Assembly: GCF_007197645.1 (NCBI RefSeq)
Contig: NZ_VKGK01000017.1
Coordinates: 1 to 64,000 of the forward strand
Reading direction: 5' to 3'
Length of the DNA stretch: 64,000 bases
From: Shewanella hanedai
GTDB lineage: Bacteria; Pseudomonadota; Gammaproteobacteria; Enterobacterales; Shewanellaceae
Shown here: positions 1 through 9,223 of the stretch, one piece after another
How positions within the stretch are numbered: position 1 is the first letter of the stretch
Layout: every line of letters starts with the position of its first letter
Position numbers and translations under genes: made by a program
Notes under the pieces: generated by a model
The model's input: only the letters and a program-made list of their open reading frames with translations
Databases searched by the model: none
Told to the model about the DNA's origin: nothing

Positions 1-203
1 TGGCTCACATTTTGAGGCTGTTAGTGGGGTTGCCGTACTCGACTCCAGGAGCCATCCCAGGGCAACTAAAGTACTTCTATGATATGGCAGAAAGCCTAAT
101 TTTAGAGCCTCGACGAACGAGATCATTTCCTAGGACGGTTAAACGAAGACCTCAGAGATACGCCAGGAATAAAAAATGCCAGTAAGCTTAACTTACCGGC
201 ATT
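1..203 (+). mobile_element. Right end of an IS4-family insertion sequence (truncated by window edge)
   Basis: The left edge of the window carries the end of a transposase frame, followed by a terminal repeat. Read inward from position 203, the end is AATGCCGGTAAGTTAAGC. This resembles the known IS4 terminal repeat, which begins AATGCCGATCAGTTAAGG. The same AATGCC-GTAAG string also occurs in direct orientation at about 175-187, so the end can fold into a hairpin. The IS boundary at 203 is inferred from this terminal match; the target duplication and left end lie outside the window. Confidence 0.65.
3..185 (+). CDS. IS4-family transposase, C-terminal 60 residues (partial)
   Basis: An open frame enters from the left edge and stops with TAA at 183-185. 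The visible tail contains an arginine-rich segment, RRTRSFPRTVKRRPQRYARN, ending in KKCQ. This resembles the basic C-terminus of IS4-group DDE transposases, which typically end in an RxYPR...VK..P..Y-like segment. The catalytic DDE residues lie upstream and are not visible, so whether the element is intact cannot be judged. No other frame is open across this stretch. Family placement is by motif resemblance plus the IS4-like terminal repeat just downstream. Confidence 0.6.
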   Translation, partial: AHILRLLVGLPYSTPGAIPGQLKYFYDMAESLILEPRRTRSFPRTVKRRPQRYARNKKCQ

Positions 204-239
204 AAACCTCTAGGTTGCTATTTTTTTGTCTAGATTAAG

Positions 240-659
240 TTATCTTTCAGGCAAGATCTCAGCAATCTGCCATTTAATGCCATTCTTGTGAAGTCTGATA
301 GTACGATCATCAATCCAAGGACTTCCCCCTTTCAGACCGTGCATCTTGACGATGACGGTCACATCCTGAGCTGACTTTCTGAAAAAGTCGATATCGATCT
401 CTTCTATCTCAAGTGTCACATTCGTCATGGACAAATTCAGCATGTGTCGCTGAACAGATGAGGCGATATGATAATGCGAAATGACCTCTTTCATCGGGTC
501 GCTAACATAGAGTTGTGCTTTTTTAATGTCTTTATCGACGTATATCGCGGTGAAGAAACCTAATGAGACATCTTCAGGTGACAGGATCGGACCACTTTTT
601 GAGGTGTCAGGACCACAGCCAAAAAGAAAAAACACACAAAATATAGCTATTATTCTCAT
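240..659 (-). CDS. Small predicted lipoprotein, function unknown
   Basis: A 139-residue protein with an N-terminal hydrophobic signal (MRIIAIFCVFFLFGCG) and a clear lipobox, LFGC, so it should be exported and lipidated at about Cys15. The mature part is hydrophilic and alternates charged and hydrophobic residues. A segment near residues 38-60 (VSLGFFTAIYVDKDIKKAQ) resembles the start of small NTF2-like or DUF4878-type lipoproteins, but I cannot assign a family. It stands alone, between an IS end and the pta terminator. The start at 659 is taken because it gives the complete signal peptide. Confidence 0.6.
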   Translation of the reverse strand: MRIIAIFCVFFLFGCGPDTSKSGPILSPEDVSLGFFTAIYVDKDIKKAQLYVSDPMKEVISHYHIASSVQRHMLNLSMTNVTLEIEEIDIDFFRKSAQDVTVIVKMHGLKGGSPWIDDRTIRLHKNGIKWQIAEILPER

Positions 660-806
660 ATACTTGATACAAAGGGAATTTGGATTCAGTATCGCTATTT
701 ATGGGGAGGTTGGCAAGTTATTGGCTTAACACTGCTAATCTGTAAAATTTTAATGCTTGACCTAAAGTGTTAAATCAGTCATATCTGAAAGGATAAGTTT
801 TAACTG

Positions 807-829
807 TTATCCACAAAATCTGTGGACAA
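807..829. other. Inverted pair of DnaA-box-like 9-mers
   Basis: TTATCCACA at 807-815 matches the DnaA box consensus TTATNCACA. The complement of 821-829 reads TTGTCCACA, one base away from it. The two face each other across 5 bp, forming a TCCACA/TGTGGA dyad. This could be a DnaA-titration or regulatory site, or a fortuitous hairpin. There is no AT-rich unwinding region, dnaA or gidA context to suggest an origin. The rest of 660-960 shows no gene. Confidence 0.3.
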
Positions 830-964
830 GTATGTTGAAGACTAGATGCATAACTTTTAAAGTGCTGTTTTTAAATGATTTATATTGCTGGTTAAAAAGT
901 GACGCATACCTGTTTTTATCAATATTATTCAGTTTATATACAGTAACGTATTCTTTTTGTGCAT

Positions 965-993
965 AAAAAAGCCTGTCATTGACAGGCTTTTTT
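965..993 (-). terminator. Rho-independent terminator downstream of pta
   Basis: A perfect 7-bp GC-rich stem (GCCTGTC/GACAGGC) is flanked by an A-run on the left and a T-run on the right, so it can work in both directions. It lies about 30 bp past the pta stop and closes the ackA-pta transcript. A second perfect 10-bp stem (GCTTCATACT/AGTATGAAGC, 999-1020) sits between it and the stop codon. Confidence 0.85.
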
Positions 994-1021
994 AGTTTGC
1001 TTCATACTAAAGTATGAAGCG

Positions 1022-3172
1022 TTATTTAGCTTGTTCCGCTTGCGCAGCTTGGATTGCTGTTAGGGCGATGGTGTAAACGATATCGTCAACTAATGCACCA
1101 CGAGACAGATCGTTAACAGGCTTACGCATACCTTGAAGCATTGGGCCAATACTGATTAGGTCTGCACTTCTCTGTACGGCTTTGTAAGTCGTATTACCAG
1201 TATTGAGGTCTGGGAATACGAATACTGTCGCTTGGCCAGCAACTGGGCTGTTTGGTGCCTTAGATAGTGCAACGTTAGGCATAACGGCCGCATCATACTG
1301 AAGTGGACCATCGATGATCAGATCAGGACGCTTCTCTTTAGCAATACGAGTTGCTTCACGTACCTTATCAACATCAGAACCTGTGCCTGAACTACCAGTA
1401 GAGTAACTGATCATTGCAACACGTGGCTCTATACCAAATGCCGCAGCTGAATCAGCTGATTGGATAGCGATATCAGCAAGTTGGTCAGCATTTGGATCTG
1501 GGTTAATCGCACAGTCACCATAAACAAGCACTTGATCAGGCATCAACATAAAGAAGATTGAAGAAACCAAGCTTGAACCTGGTGCAGTCTTGATCAACTG
1601 AAGTGGAGGACGAATAGTGTTGGCTGTAGTATTTACCGCACCAGACACAATACCATCGACTTCATTTTGGGCTAGCATCATGGTACCAAGTACCATGTTG
1701 TCACAAAGTTGCTCACGAGCAACAACTTCAGTCAGGCCTTTATGACGACGTAGGTCAAGCATTGGCTCAACATAGTTTTCACGTGCGACATCTGGCTCAA
1801 TAATTTCAACACCTTCACCAAGCGTAACACCTTGCTGTGCTGCAATACGTTCAATCTCTTCACGATTACCAAGAAGCACACACTTAGCGATACCGCGTTC
1901 AGCACAGATGCTTGCTGCTTCGATAGTACGTGAGTCATGACCTTCAGGTAGAACAACGGTTTTACGTGCTGCACGTGCCAGTTCAGTCAGCTTGTATCTA
2001 AACGCTGGAGGAGACAGTCTGTGCTCACGAGGAGAGTTTTCTGTCGCACTTTGAATCCAGTTTTGATCAATATGACTTGCAACGTACTCTTGGACTTCTT
2101 CAATGCGTACCGCGTCATCAACAGGAACTTCATGATCGAAACGTTGGATGTTAAGCGATGTCTGCCAAGTATTGGTGTCAATCAAGAAGACTGGAAGACC
2201 AGTTTCGAAAGCTTGCTCACACAGTTCCATGATTTGTGGCTCAGGCTCATAACTACCAGTAAGCAGTAGGGCACCGATTTTAACACCGTTCATGGCGGCA
2301 AGGCAGGCTGAAACGATGACATCAGAGCGGTCACCTGAGGTAACCAATAGTGAGTCAGTCTTAATGTGTGTAACCATGTTAGGTAGGCTACGTGCACAGA
2401 AAGTGACTTTACGCAGGCGACGAATGTTCATCTCACCAGCGTTAATGATTTTTGCACTAAGGTGCTTAGCAAGATCAGATGCACGAGGTGCAACCAGATC
2501 GAGGTTGTAAGGTACGCTGCCTAAAATGCGCAGTGAACTCTTACCTGGAAGTTGGAACATATTCGCTGGATCTGGACGCTGAACATCAGTGTGATCAAAG
2601 ACTTCAGATAGATCTGGACGCGCACGGCCTTCATTATCAACTGGCGCACCAATTTTGTTGATCATTGCGCCAATAATACGCTTGTTGTTAGTGCCGCCCC
2701 ATGACTTATGAGCGATCTCTAGGCGATTCATCAGTGCAGTGGCACTTTCATTACCGGGTGTGGCAACAAAGATGATATCGGCATCAAGAGATTTTGCGAT
2801 AGCGTAGTTGATGTCGCTTGAGAACGGGTGGTTTCTAGTCTGTACTAGGCCTTCAACGACAAGGGTTTCTGTATCGTCAGTACATTCAGTGACACGAGCA
2901 ATGATCTGCTCCATCAAGACATCAGTCTTATCACCGCGAATTAGCCCTTCAGCATGATCCATCTCAAATGGCTCAAGTGGGTTAACAGTGGGTGACTTAC
3001 TTAAAATCGTCGTTGAACGCTCTGGTCCGCTATCTTGTGGACGTTGCTGTGCAATTGGCTTGAAAAAACGAACTTTAACACCGTGGTGCTCAAAAGCTCG
3101 AACGAGACCTAAACTGATTGAAGTGAGACCGACACCTGTGCCGATAGGGACGAGCATAATATTGCGAGACAT
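1022..3172 (-). CDS. pta: Phosphate acetyltransferase
   Basis: Converts acetyl-CoA and phosphate to acetyl phosphate and CoA, the first half of the acetate/ATP pathway, in the cytoplasm. The 716-residue product matches the long enterobacterial type (E. coli Pta is 714). It has an N-terminal P-loop-like, cobyrinic-synthase-like segment ([18 protein letters not shown]), a middle DRTGG-like domain, and a C-terminal catalytic PTA/PTB domain from about residue 390 ([37 protein letters not shown]). I chose the ATG at 3172, which has AGAGG upstream and starts the conserved MSRNI; the frame stays open 32 codons further up. Lies downstream of ackA, co-directional, separated by a hairpin. Confidence 0.97.
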   Translation of the reverse strand: MSRNIMLVPIGTGVGLTSISLGLVRAFEHHGVKVRFFKPIAQQRPQDSGPERSTTILSKSPTVNPLEPFEMDHAEGLIRGDKTDVLMEQIIARVTECTDDTETLVVEGLVQTRNHPFSSDINYAIAKSLDADIIFVATPGNESATALMNRLEIAHKSWGGTNNKRIIGAMINKIGAPVDNEGRARPDLSEVFDHTDVQRPDPANMFQLPGKSSLRILGSVPYNLDLVAPRASDLAKHLSAKIINAGEMNIRRLRKVTFCARSLPNMVTHIKTDSLLVTSGDRSDVIVSACLAAMNGVKIGALLLTGSYEPEPQIMELCEQAFETGLPVFLIDTNTWQTSLNIQRFDHEVPVDDAVRIEEVQEYVASHIDQNWIQSATENSPREHRLSPPAFRYKLTELARAARKTVVLPEGHDSRTIEAASICAERGIAKCVLLGNREEIERIAAQQGVTLGEGVEIIEPDVARENYVEPMLDLRRHKGLTEVVAREQLCDNMVLGTMMLAQNEVDGIVSGAVNTTANTIRPPLQLIKTAPGSSLVSSIFFMLMPDQVLVYGDCAINPDPNADQLADIAIQSADSAAAFGIEPRVAMISYSTGSSGTGSDVDKVREATRIAKEKRPDLIIDGPLQYDAAVMPNVALSKAPNSPVAGQATVFVFPDLNTGNTTYKAVQRSADLISIGPMLQGMRKPVNDLSRGALVDDIVYTIALTAIQAAQAEQAK

Positions 3173-3252
3173 AAAAACCTCTGTTTGAAGCTTAGACAGG
3201 CGTAGTAATACTACACCGAACTGTATGGTGCAACTCAATAAGAAGATGAGTT

Positions 3253-3285
3253 TTGGCCTGAAACCCAAAAAGGGTTTCAGGCCAA
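3253..3285 (-). other. Intercistronic hairpin between ackA and pta
   Basis: A perfect 14-bp inverted repeat, TTGGCCTGAAACCC / GGGTTTCAGGCCAA, with a 5-nt loop lies in the 117-bp gap between ackA and pta. There is no T-run after it on the coding strand, so it is not a classic terminator. Known roles for such hairpins are partial termination or mRNA stabilisation, which would set the ackA:pta ratio. Its function here is inference. Confidence 0.6.
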
Positions 3286-3289
3286 TGTA

Positions 3290-4486
3290 TTACTTCAGAA
3301 GACGCATCGCATCTTCTGCAATAACCCACTCTTCATTAGTAGGGATAACCATAGCAACAGTACCTTCGTCGGTAGTGATTTGGCCACCGTTACCGAAACG
3401 AGCAGCAGCGTTACGCTCTTTATCTACGTTGAAGTTGAAGATAGCTAGAGAATTAAGTACTTTCTCACGGATTAGGTCAGAGTTTTCACCGATACCACCA
3501 GTGAATACTACAGCGTCTAGACGCTCTAGTGGCACAGTGTAAGAAGCGATGTACTTAGCTAGACGGTAGCAGAAGATTTCTAATGCGAGTGTTGCGCCTT
3601 TATGACCCTGTTCAAAACCTTCTTCGATGCCGCGACAATCGTTAGTCAGTTCAGATATACCAAGTAGACCACTTTGCTTGTTAAGTACTGACTCAACTTC
3701 GTCTAGTGTGTAACCTAAACGGTTAACTAGGTGGAAGATAACAGAAGGATCTACGTCGCCACAACGTGTTCCCATTACCAAACCTTCTAGAGGCGTTAGA
3801 CCCATAGAAGTATCTACACTCTTACCGCCTTTAATAGCAGTAACAGATGCGCCGTTACCAAGGTGAGCACAAATGATGTTTGTGTCAGCTTCATCTTTAC
3901 CTAGTGCTTTAGCCGCTTCACGGCTGATGAATAGGTGGCTAGTACCGTGCATGCCATAGCGACGGATAGCATTTTCGCGGTATAGCTTGTATGGAAGCGC
4001 GTAGATGAACGCTTTTTCAGGCATAGTCTGGTGGAAAGCTGTATCGAATACGGCGACTTGTGGAAGTTCAGGGAATGAAGCCTGAGCTGCACGAATACCG
4101 ATCAAGTGAGCTGGGTTATGAAGTGGAGCTAATGCTGCACAATCTTCAATACCGTGGATCACACTTTCATCGATGATTACTGACTGAGTGAATTTTTCAC
4201 CGCCATGAACAACACGGTGTCCGATAGCATGAATTTGTGATGCGATTTCAGGGTTAGCACCAAGTACATCTTTAACGATAAATTCAACTGCTTCGCGGTG
4301 AGCAGAGAAAGCACCTAGGCTAGCTTCTTGTTTAACACCATTGACTTTCCATTTAATCTTAGCGTCTTCTAAGCCAAAACATTCGGCTAGACCTGAGATC
4401 TGGTCATCACCTGTAAGGGCGTCGATAATCGCAAATTTTAATGACGAGCTACCGCAGTTAAGTACCAATACCAGTTTATTTGACAT
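3290..4486 (-). CDS. ackA: Acetate kinase
   Basis: Transfers phosphate between acetyl phosphate and ADP, giving acetate and ATP. The 398-residue length is typical. Family signatures are visible: N-terminal [14 protein letters not shown], the VVHGGEKF substrate segment, [13 protein letters not shown] with the catalytic Asp, [20 protein letters not shown], and the C-terminal [14 protein letters not shown] lies about 7 bases upstream of the ATG at 4486. First gene of an ackA-pta pair on the minus strand, divergent from yfbV. E. coli has the same yfbV/ackA/pta grouping. Confidence 0.97.
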   Translation of the reverse strand: MSNKLVLVLNCGSSSLKFAIIDALTGDDQISGLAECFGLEDAKIKWKVNGVKQEASLGAFSAHREAVEFIVKDVLGANPEIASQIHAIGHRVVHGGEKFTQSVIIDESVIHGIEDCAALAPLHNPAHLIGIRAAQASFPELPQVAVFDTAFHQTMPEKAFIYALPYKLYRENAIRRYGMHGTSHLFISREAAKALGKDEADTNIICAHLGNGASVTAIKGGKSVDTSMGLTPLEGLVMGTRCGDVDPSVIFHLVNRLGYTLDEVESVLNKQSGLLGISELTNDCRGIEEGFEQGHKGATLALEIFCYRLAKYIASYTVPLERLDAVVFTGGIGENSDLIREKVLNSLAIFNFNVDKERNAAARFGNGGQITTDEGTVAMVIPTNEEWVIAEDAMRLLK

Positions 4487-4677
4487 CTTTAAAACCTTTT
4501 ACAATGTAGTGAACGTTTGTCACTGAACAATAATGACTTCATAGGTAAAATCACGAAGCCGCTAGAAGTGCTCTGGGTTCAGAGCGGGGACTGCTGATAA
4601 AGCAGCTACAATGCCTTGGGGCTCTATTGCAGCTTGTGCTATTGTAAAAGCAGTATCCCATTCAATCGGTGTAACAC

Positions 4678-5121
4678 TTGAGCATTCAAGCTTTCAAAAC
4701 GTTGGTTCAAGGTCGTCAATACATGACAACTTGGCCTATGGTCAGAAAACTTAGTTTTTATTTCCCTGAGTATCGCGTTATTCGCGCCACTCAGATTGCT
4801 ATACCTGTGATGCCAATGCTGGCACTACTGGCTGCAGCGAGTCAGCTGTATATCCATGGTTGGGGATTTCTTCCACAAGCCATTACATTAGCGCTGTTTT
4901 TTATTAGCTTACCTATTCAAGGTTTGCTGTGGTTAGGTTGGCGATCTCGCCATCCATTACCCTTATCTTTGTTCGAGTGGTGCGATAAATTGACCACTCA
5001 AATGATCGCCAAAGGGATCAGTTGTCGTCCATTAGGACCTAAAGCGTGTTACTTCGACATGGCACTTATTCTCAAAGCGGCATTCGAACGTTTAGACGAA
5101 GAGTATTGGGAGGAACTTTAA
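4678..5121 (+). CDS. yfbV: UPF0208 (DUF412) membrane protein YfbV
   Basis: A 147-residue inner-membrane protein with two hydrophobic segments (about 42-60 and 66-88) around the family motif SLPIQGLLWLGWRS. In E. coli YfbV insulates the Ter macrodomain from its flanks; the mechanism is not well understood. The start is TTG at 4678: an in-frame TAA at 4672 rules out anything upstream, and the first ATG (4723) would remove the conserved AFKTLVQGRQY segment. The ribosome site is weak. Divergent from ackA, as in E. coli. Confidence 0.85.
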   Translation: MSIQAFKTLVQGRQYMTTWPMVRKLSFYFPEYRVIRATQIAIPVMPMLALLAAASQLYIHGWGFLPQAITLALFFISLPIQGLLWLGWRSRHPLPLSLFEWCDKLTTQMIAKGISCRPLGPKACYFDMALILKAAFERLDEEYWEEL

Positions 5122-5153
5122 CTAGTACCTTTTAACACTCATCGCCTCAATGC

Positions 5154-5894
5154 TTAGTAGATGGCGTTTAATCCAGCCTCTACAAAGACTTGTTTAATTT
5201 GTTCCATTGTTTCACCCGATGGAGGAGAGATGTCATTAAGCTCATACTTTTCTCCCATCGCTTCCCACTTATGTTTGCCCAACTCGTGATAAGGGAGTAA
5301 CTCAACCTTCTCGACATTGGTCATAGGCTTAAGGAATTCGGCTAACTTCTTGGCTGAAGCAATATCATCGGTATAACCGCCAACTACAACGTAACGTATC
5401 CAGGTTTTTTGCTGGCGCTTATGTAGGTGTTCTGCAAACTGCAACGTGCGGTGATTACTGACCTTAGTGAGGTCAATATGGCGCTTGTCATCAATATGCT
5501 TTATATCCAGTAATACCAAATCAGTATTATCGAGCAGCTCATCAATGATAGGGGTATATTTTCTGACAAAACCATTGGTATCGAGACAAGTGTGAATGCC
5601 TTCTTTCTTACAAGCTTCAAAAAGAGCTGAAACGAATTCTGCTTGTAATATGGCTTCACCACCACTGGCTGTAACACCACCACCGCTGGATTCAAGAAAA
5701 GGGCGGTAGCTGATAATTTGAGACATGAGTTCTTCAACCTGCACCTCGGTGCCGCCGTGTAGATCCCAAGTATCGCGATTGTGACAGTAGAGACAACGCA
5801 TTAAACAGCCTTGCATAAAAGCGATAAACCTTATGCCTGGACCGTCAACGGTGCCAAAGGATTCCAATGAGTGGATCCGACCAGTTACTGCCAT
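5154..5894 (-). CDS. pflA: Pyruvate formate-lyase 1-activating enzyme (radical SAM)
   Basis: Generates the glycyl radical on PflB using S-adenosylmethionine and a [4Fe-4S] cluster. The CxxxCxxC radical-SAM motif is seen as [15 protein letters not shown] near residue 30. The glycine-rich SAM-binding region [15 protein letters not shown] and [15 protein letters not shown] follow. 246 residues is the normal length. It lies 414 bp downstream of pflB on the same strand; that gap holds an inverted-repeat element. Expected to act anaerobically in the cytoplasm. Confidence 0.95.
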   Translation of the reverse strand: MAVTGRIHSLESFGTVDGPGIRFIAFMQGCLMRCLYCHNRDTWDLHGGTEVQVEELMSQIISYRPFLESSGGGVTASGGEAILQAEFVSALFEACKKEGIHTCLDTNGFVRKYTPIIDELLDNTDLVLLDIKHIDDKRHIDLTKVSNHRTLQFAEHLHKRQQKTWIRYVVVGGYTDDIASAKKLAEFLKPMTNVEKVELLPYHELGKHKWEAMGEKYELNDISPPSGETMEQIKQVFVEAGLNAIY

Positions 5895-5971
5895 TGTGAC
5901 TCCATATGTAAATTTGAAATTCCTAATATTGCAGCTTTATATCGATGCGACAATCTTAAGTTTTAAATAAA

Positions 5972-6236
5972 TATACCCAAGCTACCTTAAAATGTTGGTT
6001 TCAGAGTTCCCGTAGGATAGCTGAACAAGGCAGTGATAGAGAGAATGGTTATTCCCTTGTTGATATCACAAACGCAGTGCAGTTATTCTACGGTAACTCC
6101 CGAAGGGCATAGCGTGAAGCAACATGTTTTTGCGTTATGAAATATTGAATTAGAATAACTAGTCCAGCAATTTCATGCCTTAAACTCTGTCACTTCTCGA
6201 TATGCTGAATTCCACATTTCGAGATAGTTTGGGTAT
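5972..6236. repeat. MITE-like inverted-repeat element, TATACCCAA type, copy 1
   Basis: A 265-bp non-coding element between pflB and pflA. Its ends are imperfect inverted repeats of roughly 33 bp, TATACCCAAGCTACCT at the left and the complement of AGTTTGGGTAT at the right. It is closely similar throughout to 59062-59328, including TGAACAAGGCAGTGAT, CTCCCGAAGGGCAT and TTGAATTAGAATAACTAGTC. The core AATGGTTATTCCCTT is at 6044-6058. No transposase is encoded, so it would have moved in trans. It would be transcribed within the pflBA mRNA. Confidence 0.85.
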
Positions 6237-6237
6237 C

Positions 6238-6261
6238 GGCTGTACTTTAATCAGTACAGCC
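6238..6261 (-). terminator. Hairpin downstream of pflB
   Basis: A perfect 9-bp stem, GGCTGTACT/AGTACAGCC, with a 6-nt loop lies 48 bp past the pflB stop and directly next to the repeat element. There is no T-run on the coding strand, so it may protect the 3' end of the pflB mRNA or terminate only partly before pflA. Confidence 0.45.
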
Positions 6262-6308
6262 TAGTCATAGCCCGTTATTACCTTAATATCTTAGAGATAT
6301 ATTAGGTA

Positions 6309-8591
6309 TTACATACCTTTAGTGAAGGTACGAGTAATAACGTCTTGTTGCTGCTCAGGTGTCAGTGCGTTGAAGCGAACTGCATAACCAGATACACGGA
6401 TTGTAAGCTGAGGATACTTCTCAGGGTTAACAATCGCATCTTCTAGCATTTCACGGTTCATCACGTTCACGTTTAAGTGCTGACCACCTTCACGGCTATC
6501 ACTATGGGCGAAATAACCGTCCATTAGTGCCGCTAAGTTAGTGCGACGACCATCTTCATCTTTACCTAACGCGTTTGGCACGATAGAGAAGGTATAAGAG
6601 ATACCGTCTTGAGCGTGTGCAAACGGAAGTTTAGCAACAGAAGTCAGTGATGCTACAGCGCCTTTCTCGTCACGACCATGCATAGGGTTTGCGCCCGGAG
6701 CAAATGGTGCACCAGCTGGACGACCGTCTGGAGTCGTACCGGTTTTCTTACCGTACACAACGTTAGAAGTGATGGTTAAGATTGACTGAGTAGGGATAGC
6801 GTTACGGTACATTTTCATGTTACGGATCTTAGCCATAAAGCGTTCTACAAGCTCAGTTGCTAGATCATCAACACGTGCGTCGTTGTTACCGAACTTAGGA
6901 TAATCACCTTCGATTTCGAAATCGACAGCGATACCGTTCTCGTCACGGATTGGCTTAACTTTCGCAAACTTAATTGCAGAAAGAGAATCGGCAGCGATAG
7001 AAAGACCTGCGATACCACATGCCATAGTACGACGAACGTCACGGTCATGAAGTGCCATAAGAGCAGATTCATAAGAGTACTTGTCGTGCATGAAGTGGAT
7101 AGAGTTCAGTGCAGTCACATATTGTGTTGCTAACCAATCCATCATAGTGTCTAGGCGACCTAGAACGTCATCAAAGTCTAAATACTCAGAAGTGATAGCG
7201 TCAAACTTAGGACCGATTTGAGTCTTAAGTTTTTCATCAACACCGCCGTTGATAGCGTAAAGCATAGTCTTAGCTAAGTTAGCGCGTGCTCCGAAGAACT
7301 GCATGTGCTTACCTACAACCATTGGGCTTACACAACAAGCGATAGCATAGTCATCTGACTCGAAGTCTGGACGCATTAGATCATCGTTTTCGTACTGGAT
7401 TGAGCTAGTGTCGATAGACACTTTTGCACAGTACTTTTTGAAGTCTAGTGGTAATTTTTCAGACCATAGAACAGTGATGTTTGGCTCTGGACTTGGACCC
7501 ATGTTGTACAGGGTGTGCAAGAAACGGAAGCTAGACTTAGTCACCAAAGTACGGCCATCAAGACCCATACCAGCGATTGACTCAGTAGCCCAGATTGGGT
7601 CACCAGAGAATAGCTCGTCGTATTCAGGAGTACGTAAGAAACGAACCATACGTAGCTTCATCACGAAGTGGTCAACCATCTCTTGAGCTTGTTGCTCAGT
7701 GATTAGGCCACTTTTAAGATCACGTTCGATGAAGATATCAAGGAAGCTTGAAGTACGACCAAGCGACATTGCCGCGCCGTTTTGGCTCTTAACTGCAGCT
7801 AGGTAGCCGAAGTAAGTCCACTGAATCGCTTCTTGTGCATTAGTTGCAGGAAGAGAGATGTCGAAACCATAGCTTGCAGCCATTTTCTTCATCTGACCAA
7901 GTGCACGATGCTGCTCTGCAATCTCTTCACGAAGTTGCATAGTGTAAGACAAGTCTTCACCAGCTTCGAAGCCTGCTTGAAGTGAACCAAACTGAGCAAA
8001 CTTATCGGCCATCAAGTAATCGATACCGTAAAGTGCGATACGACGGTAATCACCAATGATACGACCACGGCCGTATGCATCAGGTAAACCAGTCAAAATA
8101 CCAGACTTACGACAACCCATGATTTCAGGGGTGTAGATATCGAAAACACCTTGGTTGTGAGTTTTGCGTAGTTCAGAGTAAACATATTTAACGTCAGCGT
8201 TTAGCTCACGGTCATAGGCTTTACAAGAACTTTCAACCATGCGAATGCCACCATTTGGCAACATAGCACGCTTAAGAGGCGCTTCAGTCTGTAGGCCGAC
8301 AATGGTCTCAAGCTCTTGCTCGATATAGCCAGCTGCGTGTGAAGTGATGGTTGATACTACTTCAGTATCAAAATCAACAGGTGCGTGAGTCGCGTTTTCC
8401 TGCTTGATGCCTACCATGACTTTATCCCAAAGCTGTGTAGTAGCAGGAGTTGCTTCAGCTAGGAAAGTTTCATTACCCTCATAAGGAGTGTAGTTAGCTT
8501 GGATAAAGTCACGAACGTTGACTTCAGTTTTCCATTCGCCAGCGGTAAAACCTTCCCACGCGTTAGCAAACTGTTCAGTTTTTTCGGTCAT
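6309..8591 (-). CDS. pflB: Formate C-acetyltransferase (pyruvate formate-lyase)
   Basis: Cleaves pyruvate with CoA to acetyl-CoA and formate by a glycyl-radical mechanism in anaerobic cytoplasm. The 760-residue length is the family norm. The active-site Cys pair is visible in [19 protein letters not shown], and the glycyl-radical motif lies at the C-terminus ([13 protein letters not shown]). [20 protein letters not shown] is also diagnostic. Start ATG at 8591. The long leader upstream (to about 8900) carries two small hairpins and a PdhR-like palindrome. Pairs with pflA and functionally with pta-ackA and focA. Confidence 0.98.
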   Translation of the reverse strand: MTEKTEQFANAWEGFTAGEWKTEVNVRDFIQANYTPYEGNETFLAEATPATTQLWDKVMVGIKQENATHAPVDFDTEVVSTITSHAAGYIEQELETIVGLQTEAPLKRAMLPNGGIRMVESSCKAYDRELNADVKYVYSELRKTHNQGVFDIYTPEIMGCRKSGILTGLPDAYGRGRIIGDYRRIALYGIDYLMADKFAQFGSLQAGFEAGEDLSYTMQLREEIAEQHRALGQMKKMAASYGFDISLPATNAQEAIQWTYFGYLAAVKSQNGAAMSLGRTSSFLDIFIERDLKSGLITEQQAQEMVDHFVMKLRMVRFLRTPEYDELFSGDPIWATESIAGMGLDGRTLVTKSSFRFLHTLYNMGPSPEPNITVLWSEKLPLDFKKYCAKVSIDTSSIQYENDDLMRPDFESDDYAIACCVSPMVVGKHMQFFGARANLAKTMLYAINGGVDEKLKTQIGPKFDAITSEYLDFDDVLGRLDTMMDWLATQYVTALNSIHFMHDKYSYESALMALHDRDVRRTMACGIAGLSIAADSLSAIKFAKVKPIRDENGIAVDFEIEGDYPKFGNNDARVDDLATELVERFMAKIRNMKMYRNAIPTQSILTITSNVVYGKKTGTTPDGRPAGAPFAPGANPMHGRDEKGAVASLTSVAKLPFAHAQDGISYTFSIVPNALGKDEDGRRTNLAALMDGYFAHSDSREGGQHLNVNVMNREMLEDAIVNPEKYPQLTIRVSGYAVRFNALTPEQQQDVITRTFTKGM

Positions 8592-8812
8592 CGTACAAAT
8601 ACCTTTTAGTTGAGATACATGTTATTAGTTATCGACGTTGGCTTTAGAAAGCAAGGGTATCGATATACCAATAGCTAAGTCTTAAAAAGCTTCCTCACAA
8701 TATTGTCTGGTGGAGGAAACTGGTTTCCGAGTTTGTTAAGACTCGGAGTGATCTGTCGATTTGATACCGATATGAAAATTGTTCCGTTTACGATGAATAT
8801 CGGTTATCAGTA

Positions 8813-8829
8813 AATTGGTAAGACCAATT
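8813..8829. promoter_or_regulatory. PdhR/LldR-type operator upstream of pflB
   Basis: AATTGGTAAGACCAATT, a dyad (AATTGGT-N3-ACCAATT) fitting the known ATTGGT-N3-ACCAAT motif of GntR-family pyruvate/lactate regulators (PdhR, LldR). It lies 222 bp upstream of the pflB ATG. The identical 17-mer recurs at 10953. The regulator gene is not in this window; assignment to PdhR is inference from the motif and the pyruvate-related targets. Confidence 0.7.
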
Positions 8830-9181
8830 AACCACGTTATATTAACATAAGCAAAAATAGCCTGCATCCTAATACGTTTGGTTTTGGTCGCTAAATTCAA
8901 AAACTGTTATCTATGCATCAGTTTTTAACTAAAATAACGTTTGCACCCAAGATTAATGTCAGTTACCAAGACGATGACGAGTCACTTGTGTTGCAAAAAT
9001 TTAATGCCAATGTAAAAGCTGGTAACAATTGCAAAGTCGAAATTGTTACTGCCTTAACTGAGGAATTATCTCTCTATGCAGATTGTTTATCGTCATCACT
9101 AAAACTGATATTAAGTGTTATACGAAACATCATCAGATCAATGCTGAATCAATTGAAGCTGGTTGAACCCATCATTGAGTC

Positions 9182-9214
9182 GATAACGAAAAGTGAAACT
9201 CACTTCTCGTTATC
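9182..9214 (-). terminator. Long hairpin just past the DUF3360 stop
   Basis: A 15-bp inverted repeat with one mismatch (GATAACGAAAAGTGA / TCACTTCTCGTTATC) and a 3-nt loop starts 10 bp after the stop of the DUF3360 gene. No T-run follows on the coding strand, so it is either an atypical terminator or a 3'-end stabiliser. Confidence 0.5.
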
Positions 9215-9223
9215 AATGTTTTG

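Larger units (their letters stand above)
8592..9223. other. pflB upstream region (no gene)
   Basis: A 632-bp gap upstream of pflB and downstream of the DUF3360 gene. In the presumed pflB leader two small stems are visible: TTCCTC/GAGGAA at 8691-8718 and TCCGAGT/ACTCGGA at 8726-8747. They may influence the mRNA but are weak. A PdhR-like operator is at 8813-8829. An FNR half-site, TTGAT at about 8761, is not backed by a good second half. I see no convincing gene here. Confidence 0.4.

Noticed and set aside
8761..8774. FNR site upstream of pflB
   Set aside because: TTGATACCGATATG matches only the left half-site well; the second half differs in three of five positions.
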